Shown: in pieces, positions 57,550 through 64,000 of the stretch | Numbering within the stretch: position 1 is the stretch's first letter | Layout: every line of letters starts with the position of its first letter | Source: Rapana venosa | Taxonomy: Eukaryota > Mollusca > Gastropoda > Neogastropoda > Muricidae | Assembly: GCA_028751875.1 (NCBI GenBank) | Contig: CM054158.1 | Span: 10,574,320-10,638,319, forward strand | Length of the DNA stretch: 64,000 bases | Reading direction: 5' to 3' | Notes under the pieces: generated by a model | What the model was told of the DNA's origin: nothing | What the model saw: only the letters and a program-made list of their open reading frames with translations | The model's database searches: none | Program-made: the position numbers and the translations under genes

Positions 57550-58025
57550 AGCCTTAGGGCGTTAGGGGCGCTTGCATGGTGGACGAAACGGCATGCCGGA
57601 CCACCCGCCCCTTCCCCCCACCCCCCCCCGGCTCCACCTTAGCGCCGGTCCGGGCGCGACTGTGCCTGTGGTGACACTGAGTAATTCCCTCTGTCCTAGC
57701 ACGGATGTCGTCCGCCCGCCCACTTCTCTCCTCTTTGTCACTGCCCCGTCTTATATTTCCCTTGGACCCCCCCAGCGGGACTTGATGGTTGGTCTGTTGC
57801 TTGGCATGTATGTGAGGGTGAAGGGACCCAGACCCTGCCCGCGTCGGGTCCGAGGGGGCGCAATTGGTTGGGCTGTAGGGAGGCTGGTGGCAATCGAACC
57901 TGTTGAAGGGATCTTCTGAGGACTTATTGTTGGTGACATGGTCCTTGTATGAGATGCCAAGGGAGCCTTCTGAGGCATATCTCATTTCTATGCTTGGATC
58001 TCCTTTTGTAGAGTCTGCGTTCATT
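57550..58025 (-). pseudogene. LINE-4 C-terminal region
   Basis: EIQA, then a frame change to GSLGISYKDHVTNNK at about 57922-57970, the conserved M-R-C-x(3)-L-x-I-S-Y-K-D-H-V-T-N block. Remnants of a GRQ...W-DDIR motif follow at about 57.70-57.76 kb. A long 161-residue minus frame overlaps it but mixes several true frames. Confidence 0.8.
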
Positions 58026-58129
58026 TTCCATGCACACAATCATAATAACACAACCCCCCCCCACTCCCCCCCAATTCAATATGTTACTATCTCTTTATTA
58101 ACAAATACCCCTTTATTCATATAGGTGCT

Positions 58130-58560
58130 TCTTTATACTCCATCATCGGTCATCAGGTCTTTCCATCTGCTCCGACTGGCTTGTTTGTGCCGCCTTTTGC
58201 TAGGATTTCGGTCTTCGATCCATCCTCATTATGAGTGGCTCCTTAGGTACCTTGATGCGAATGGTCAACTGTTATCCAGTTCTTTTCCGCGGTGAGTGTT
58301 CATTGGTAGCGTGATGCGGTCTGGGGTCATGCTGTTGGACATGAGACTTGGTTTTTCTCACGGCGATGTTTGCCTGGCCGGTTTCGTTAGGAGGTGTGGG
58401 CGGCCAGGTGCGGCTAGTTTGGTTGGCCAGATTCTCTTTCATTTCATGACACAACAGACCGTCTATTGTAATCGGCAAACATTCTGAGGTTGGTGCATTG
58501 TCGCCCTCCCAATTTGCTGGTAAAACAAGAGAGAAAGAACAACCCCGTGTCGCTACCCCC
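58130..58560 (-). pseudogene. LINE-4 reverse transcriptase, catalytic motif C and thumb
   Basis: NLRMFAD followed by a one-base insertion and IDGLLCHEMKENLA places motif C at about 58465-58485. The second catalytic aspartate codon is disrupted as written (FADY). Further on, DGSKTEILA at about 58.20-58.23 kb matches the conserved E-G-S-K-P-E-I-L-S segment. Confidence 0.8.
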
Positions 58561-58599
58561 ACCCTATAGGCCCCCTCCCCCTAACCATCCACATAAAAC

Positions 58600-59400
58600 C
58601 TGGAGTTCAGTCATGATGCGTTCGAGGGAAAAATGTTAATAGTGTGGCGACAGCAGACATCCCTGTCGAGACCCCAAACTTGAGGTACGGAACCTTCCTC
58701 TACCGTCGCTGTACGAGTACATGACATGGTGCTTTGAGTAGAGATCCTTGATGGTGTGGATCAGCTTTGGCATGTTTGAATTCGTCTATGGTGGCCACAG
58801 AGCGTCATGCCATACTCTATACGAAGGCCTTTTAAAATCATAATGAAAGACGTGGAAGATGTTCTTGTTGTATGCAGGCTGTATTTCTCTCAATCAGAAC
58901 CCTTCAGACCGTTGAATATTGTTCTGTGGTGAGATTTTCTATTGGGCGGAACAAGGCTCTGCCTCTTCGGCCCGATGACCCTCCCACTACTCTCACCATA
59001 CCAAACCGCAACTCCATCGTCCCCGCGTCTCCCTTCCCATCCCCCCCCCACCCCCCCCCACTTCTTCAGCCTTCACCCGACTCTCGCCGCGCCACCCCTC
59101 GTCCACCCCACCAACCCCACTTGCCCACACCCATCCCCCAAACCCCCGCTAATACAAAATATTCCCCTCGCCATTTCTTAATTTTTGGCACTTCTGGAGA
59201 TTTCCTAACATGTGAAGGGGTTTGATGAAGTAGTGATTGGGTCATGGTATGTAGGCCCCACTCTCCGGTCTGCCAGATCTTGTTGCAGTTATTCTGTAAA
59301 GTACTGTCTGTCCCTGCTTTCTTCCCGTGTTGGATCGAGGCTCTGACTGGGATGTTGTCGATTCTGCTGATTTTCCTTTCTTCATCGATCTAATTGTACT
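58600..59400 (-). pseudogene. LINE-4 reverse transcriptase, fingers and motif B
   Basis: Fingers: NIPVRASIQHGKK and CNKIWQTGEWG at about 59255-59370, the N-I-P-A-E...IW-x-TGEWP signature. After a G-poor block come KLIHTIKDLYSKH (about 58.75 kb) and RQGCLLSP with LERIMTEL at 58.61-58.675 kb (motif B region). Small indels break the frame. Confidence 0.85.
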
Positions 59401-59629
59401 TCTACTTAACTTACTCCAATTATCTAATAACAAACCATAAACTCCCTCCCCTCCCCCCTCAATTACACATCCATACCTCATTTTACTCCAATCTAATCAA
59501 TCAATACTCTAACTTACACATAAAACCTACCCAATCCCCCTCAAACAAAAAACATAAACAATTCAAAACCTAAATTACCTTTAATAACTTACTAAATCCT
59601 TAAACATTTATATATACGCTCTTTCACAA

Positions 59630-60020
59630 TCTGAAGTATGCTCTTTGCTATCGTATTCTCTTGTCAGACTCTCCCTTTAGATATTCCCTGTACATTGTTT
59701 CTCTATCCATTCTTCCTGGCGCATATTCCCTGTCTCTCCTGATTCTTCTTGTTTACTTCTCGTAATCAACGCCTACTGGTAGTTGTTCTTGCTTTCTTCA
59801 GTCCTCGTCTTTTGTCACAATATTCAAGATTTAATCTGTGACCCCATGGTTGTGTTTTTCGGCGTGTTTGCGAGAAGTTGCTTGCTTGTCGCAGTCATCC
59901 ACATGTGTTAAAACTGGCTGGTCATCGTTTCGGCCATCTTCTTCAAGTGCAGCAGTGGTGCGAATTTCCCTCCTATGTTGCTTGGAAGACACGGCGATGG
60001 TTTTGTCCAACATTTATACC
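59630..60020 (-). pseudogene. LINE-4 linker between endonuclease and RT
   Basis: CDKRRGLKKAR is read on the minus strand at about 59785-59818, followed in the next frame by LREVNKKNQE. This is the C-D-K-R-R-x-L-(K/R)-K helix found between the endonuclease and RT in this LINE family. Confidence 0.7.
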
Positions 60021-60254
60021 ATTTTTAACCTTATTCTGTTTTTCTTTTTGTAATGTTATCTAACAATCCTTATCCAAAACTTACCTTCATCACTCACTTT
60101 ACCATCACTCATCCCATACAATCCCCAACTCCAATAACCATACAATTCACATATCCTCCCTCACTCCCCCTAAACATCCCCCTTCATACTACCATTAAAA
60201 TCATTCACCCCCAATTTATCATCCATACCCTCAAATATTTTAATCAATTCTAAT

Positions 60255-60670
60255 TTATGCTTTGCTTTGTGTTCTCCATGGTTATTGGCGTTATGCACCG
60301 TGTCCTTTGAAGGCTGGCAAATTCCAGTCCCAGCCGGTAGTCTCGCTGGTTCCATTGGTGATTCGCAATTTCAGGATGGGACCGCAGAATTGCCATCCAG
60401 GTCTTTCACGTGCCGTCCTCAGCCCCACCTGGAGCGGTCAAGTCCTCCTCTGGATTGATCTAGTTGTGATTTCCTGGTTCAGCTAATCGTTGTTGACCGG
60501 TATTGGTTGTAGAAGTATTTCCTGCTACTGAAATCTTCATCATTCGTGTTCCGTTGTGTGGTGCGTAGGCTTGTGCTTTTGAATCCACTGTGATGTTGAA
60601 TGGGGCTTTCCTTCCCCTCTGCAGGCGGATGAGCCTAAAAGCGGGTTCTGTTTACTGGGTATAGTTACCC
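60255..60670 (-). pseudogene. LINE-4 endonuclease domain, central part
   Basis: Minus-strand segments in shifting frames: APFNIT, then AYAP (60.54-60.61 kb), matching the PFNITVIQAYAPT-like strand of APE-type LINE endonucleases. Nearer 60.27-60.33 kb, LGLEFASLQRT corresponds to the GLRLLEFA helix. The WTW...DYILV segment expected next is replaced by a G-poor block. Confidence 0.65.
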
Positions 60671-60719
60671 TATTACCGAGTTTTGATGTTCTTGTTGGTA
60701 CAAGCATGCCTACGCCATT

Positions 60720-61075
60720 GACCCCCTCCCCCATTCTACGTCCCCCCTTCATCCCCCCCCCCCACACACACGCACCTCCCTCCTCACATCCCCCCCCCCC
60801 CCTCCAGCATCAACATCCCCCCCCCCACACCCCCCCCCCATACCCACGACCTACATTATTAACCCCCTATAAAACCAATCAACCCTCTCCCCCCCACCCC
60901 TTCATCCCCATATACCCCAATACCCCTACTACACTCCTAAATCCTAAATCCATTAAATTTCCTTCCAAACTCCCAACCATATCCTCATTATCATAACACC
61001 CACCCCCCCCCAACTCACTACCCCCACACCACCCCAACCCACACTTAACCCCCACACCCAAACCCAACACCCCCT
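60720..61075 (+). repeat. G-depleted C-rich transition into the satellite
   Basis: C runs with A and T and almost no G. Units become recognisable as CCCTAACC towards 61.06 kb. The P/T-rich frame here is compositional. Confidence 0.85.
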
Positions 61076-64000
61076 AACCCAAACCTAACCCCAACTATCG
61101 TTACATAACCCAATTCCACTAACCTATCGTAACACAAACCAAACCCTAAACATACATAATTCTAACAAACCCTAACCTCACCGCACGCCCCGAACCCCCC
61201 ACCCTAAAACTACGCTAACCCTAACCTATTGTAACCCCTTACCAAACCCTATCCGATCGTAACACTATCCACCTAACCGACCCTACGTAATCCTAACCAA
61301 ACCTACCTATCGTTACCCTGACAAACCCTAACCTACATAATCCTAAACAGACCCTACCCTAGTATCCTAAACCAAAACCCTAAACCTATCGTTACCCTGA
61401 CAAAACCCCTAAACCTTAACATAATCATAAAACAAACCCTAACCTATCGTAACCCAAACCAAACCCTAACCTATCGTAATCCTAACCAAACTTTAACCTA
61501 ACATAACCCTAACCAAATCCTAACCTAACCAAACCCTAACCTATCGTAACCCTAACCAAACCCTAACCTATCGTAACCCTAACCAAACCCTAACCTATCG
61601 TAATCCTAACCAAACTTTAACCTAACATAACCCTAACCAAATCCTAACCTAACCAAACCCTAACCTATCGTAACACTAACCAAACCCTAACCTAACCAAA
61701 CCCTAACCTAACCAAATCTTAACCTAACGTAACCCTAACCAAAACCTAACCTAGCCAAACCCTAACCTATCGTAACTCTAACCAAGTCCTAACCCTACGT
61801 AATCCTAACCAAACCCTAAACTATCGTAATCCTAACCAAACCCTAACCTATCGTAACCCTCACCAACCCTAACCCTACGTAATCCTAACCAAACCCTAAT
61901 CTATCGTAACCCTCACCAAACCCTATCGTAACGCTAACCAAACCCTAACCTATCGTAACCCTAACCAAACCCTTACCTATCGTAATCCTAACCAAACCTT
62001 AACCCTACGTAATCCTAACCAAACCCTAATCTATCGTAACCCTCACCAAACCCTATCGTAACGCTAACCAAACCCTAACCCTACGTAATCCTAACCAAAC
62101 CCTAACCTATCGTAACCCTAACCAAACCCTAACCTATCGTAACGCTAACCAAACTCTAACCCTACGTAATCCTAACCAAACCCTAACCTATCGTAACCCT
62201 CACCAAACCCTATCGTAACGCTAACCAAACCCTAAACTAAAGTAACCCTAACCAAACCCTAACCTATCGTAATCCTAGCCAAACTTTAACCTAACATAAC
62301 CCTAACCAAATCCTAACCTAACCAAACCCTAACCTAAGTTTCCTAACCCAAAAACCCCAACCTAAAAGTAATTAACCCAAACCCCAACCCAAAGTAATTC
62401 CCAACCCAAAACCCCAACCTAAAGTAATCCTAACCAAAACCCCAAACCCAAAAAACCCTAAAAAAAACGTAACCCTAACCAAAAACCTTAAACCCAGGGC
62501 CAAAACCCCAACTATCGTTAACCCCTAAACCCCAAACCCTTTAAACCAAGGAAATTTTAACCAAAAACCCCAAACTTTTCGTAATCCCAACCAAACCCTT
62601 TAAACCCTTTGTTAACCTAACAAAACCCCAAAACCCTTCGTAATCCTAACCCAAAAACCCCAAACCATCGTAAACCCCCCCAAACCCATGTAACGCTTTA
62701 ACCAAAAACCCCCAAACCCAAAGTAACCCTAACCAAACCCCAAACCCATTTGTAATCCTAACCAAACCCCCAACCTTTCGTATTTCCCAACCAAAACCCC
62801 AACCTATTTGTAACCCCCACCCAAAACCCCAAAAATAACGTAATTTTTAAACCAAAAACCTAACCCATCGTAACCCTCCCCCCAAACCCTTTAAACCCCC
62901 ATTTTCCTAACCAAAAAACCCAAAACCCATCGTAAACCCCCAACCCAAAACCCCAAAACCCATCGTAACCCTAACCAAACCCTTGCCATGTAATCCTAAA
63001 AAAACCTAAACCCAACCAAAACCCCAACCCATTTTTAACCCTAACCCAAAAACCCCAACCTACTTAACCCTTTTTTTAAAAACCCTTTTCCCAAACCCAA
63101 AATCTTAAACCCATTTTGTAACCCTAACCAAAACCCAAACCCAAATTTTGTAACTCTAACCAAACCCTAACCCTTTAAAATATTGAAAACCCCAACCCAA
63201 ATTTCCCAAACCCAACCAAACCCCTAACCCCTTTTAACCCTAACCAAACTTTAACCTAACTTAACCCCAACCAAACCCTAGCCTAACTAAACACTAACCT
63301 ATCGTAACCCTAACCCAAACCCTAACCTAACGTAATCCTAACCAAACCCCAACCTACCGTTACCCTAACCAAACCCTAAACCCAACCAAACTCTAACCTA
63401 TTGTAACCCTAACCAAACCCCAACCTAATCAAACCTAACCTATCGTAACCCTCACCAAAACCCTAACCTATCGTAACCCCAACCAAACCCTAACCTAACC
63501 AAACCCTAACCTATCGTAACCCTAACCAAACCCTAACCTAACCAAACCCTACATATCCTAACCAAACCCTAAACCTAACCAAAACCTAACCCTAACATAA
63601 CGTAATTCTAAGTAAACCCTAACTTATCGTAATCCTAACCAAATCCTAACCCTAAACTAACGTAACCCTAACCCTACGTAATCCTAACCGAACCCTAAAC
63701 CTAACCAAAACCTAACCCTAACATAACGTAATCCTAAGCAAACCTTACCCCGACGTAATCCTAACCAAACCCTAAACCTAACCAAAACCTAACCCTAACC
63801 TATCGTAACCCTAATCAAAGCATAACCCTAAACTAATCCTAACTTAAGCCTAAGCCTAACCCAACCGTAACCTAAGCCTAACCTTAACCTAAGCTTAACC
63901 CTAACAAAAGCCTAACCCAAACCAAAGCCTAACCAAAGCCTAACAAAAACCTAACCCTAACCAAAGCCTAACCCTAACCAAAGCACAGCCCTAACCAAAG
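61076..64000 (+). repeat. 27-bp telomere-like satellite
   Basis: The dominant unit is CCCTAACCTATCGTAA plus CCCTAACCAAA, 27 bp, exactly periodic at 61534, 61561 and 61588. It combines CCCTAA (the animal telomere unit on its C strand) with CCAAA and CCTATCGTAA interruptions. A larger block containing ACTTTAACCTAACATAACCC recurs at 61491 and 61615 (124 bp apart) and near 62284, indicating a higher-order pattern. Variants with CTACGTAATCC and, at 63.83-64.0 kb, AAGCCTAACC also occur. The array leaves the window. Confidence 0.95.
62338..63240 (+). repeat. corrupted interval within the satellite
   Basis: Here CTAACC becomes CCAACC, AAAACCCC and TTTAAACCC, with extra A and C runs. The pattern of neighbour-copied bases is the same as in 9.7-24 kb. 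Normal units resume after about 63.24 kb. Confidence 0.85.

Larger units (their letters stand above)
57550..60670 (-). mobile_element. LINE-4: nearly full ORF2 of a non-LTR retrotransposon, interrupted by G-poor blocks
   Basis: Read on the minus strand from 60.67 kb: endonuclease, linker, RT fingers, RT palm and C-terminus, in the correct order and with near-normal spacing. Nearly G-free blocks sit at about 60.05-60.25, 59.40-59.62, 58.98-59.17, 58.56-58.61 and 58.03-58.13 kb, where further LINE sequence is expected. The family is the abundant invertebrate endonuclease-reverse transcriptase type (GVRQGCLLSP, ISYKDHVTN). It is related to, but distinguishable from, LINE-1 at 5.9 kb. Confidence 0.85.

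Noticed and set aside
58942..59225. P-rich frames at 58.9-59.2 kb on the plus strand
   Set aside because: They are antisense to LINE-4 and pass through a G-free block, so the frame is compositional.
61076..64000. Functional chromosome end
   Set aside because: Pure CCCTAA runs are absent, interruptions are regular, and the strand orientation is opposite to that of a right-hand telomere. A scaffold in reverse orientation remains possible beyond the window.

Overview
This window looks like a low-quality long-read assembly of repetitive DNA from an animal. A lophotrochozoan, possibly a marine gastropod mollusc, is my best guess. The basis is several families of broken non-LTR retrotransposons (LINEs) with recognisable FADD reverse-transcriptase motifs, abundant GT, CT and CAG/CAA microsatellites, long simple satellites, a CCCTAA-related satellite at the right end, and no operons or prokaryotic gene spacing. 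The species guess rests on family recognition, not on a search. I found no intact host gene, no rRNA or tRNA gene and no CRISPR array.

Layout. Positions 1-3.85 kb are an inverted, error-rich rendition of a locus that recurs to the right: a 20/21-bp satellite plus its flank. At 4-7.54 kb is cleaner DNA holding three CRE-type palindromes and a decayed LINE (LINE-1) with a piece of a second LINE type in its middle. Positions 7.55-9.66 kb are almost pure homopolymer blocks and are not credible genomic sequence. Positions 9.66-24.83 kb are heavily corrupted; 13.6-21.8 kb of this can be followed as a degraded copy of 32.9-39.9 kb. A 500-N gap sits at 24835-25334. Positions 25.3-29.3 kb (satellite plus flank) are another rendition of 30.2-34.7 kb. 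Positions 29.3-39.9 kb hold the best long version of the locus: satellite, an unknown open reading frame, CT/GT microsatellites, a LINE (LINE-2) and its 3' tail. Next come unknown ORFs, a 47-bp satellite (40.76-41.70 kb), a third LINE (42.56-44.78 kb) and a GT-rich triplicate repeat (45.05-45.47 kb). Positions 45684-53363 are a perfect copy of 29300-36979. Positions 53.4-57 kb hold small tandem repeats and a 1.25-kb direct duplication. Positions 57.55-60.67 kb hold a fourth LINE on the minus strand, overwritten at intervals by G-depleted blocks. Positions 61.08-64 kb are a 27-bp telomere-like satellite.

The strongest signal is structural. The maximal exact repeat is 7,680 bp (15 x 512) and its offset is exactly 16,384 bp (2 to the 14th). 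Together with three further renditions of the same locus (13.6, 25.3 and, inverted, 1 kb), most of the first 53 kb appears to be one locus of roughly 10-16 kb written out repeatedly with different amounts of consensus error. I see no new biological system that survives this caution. The most biologically interesting residues are the 20-to-21-bp satellite switch, the CRE cluster, the LINE families with shared 3' tails, and the CCTATCG-interrupted telomere-like satellite.
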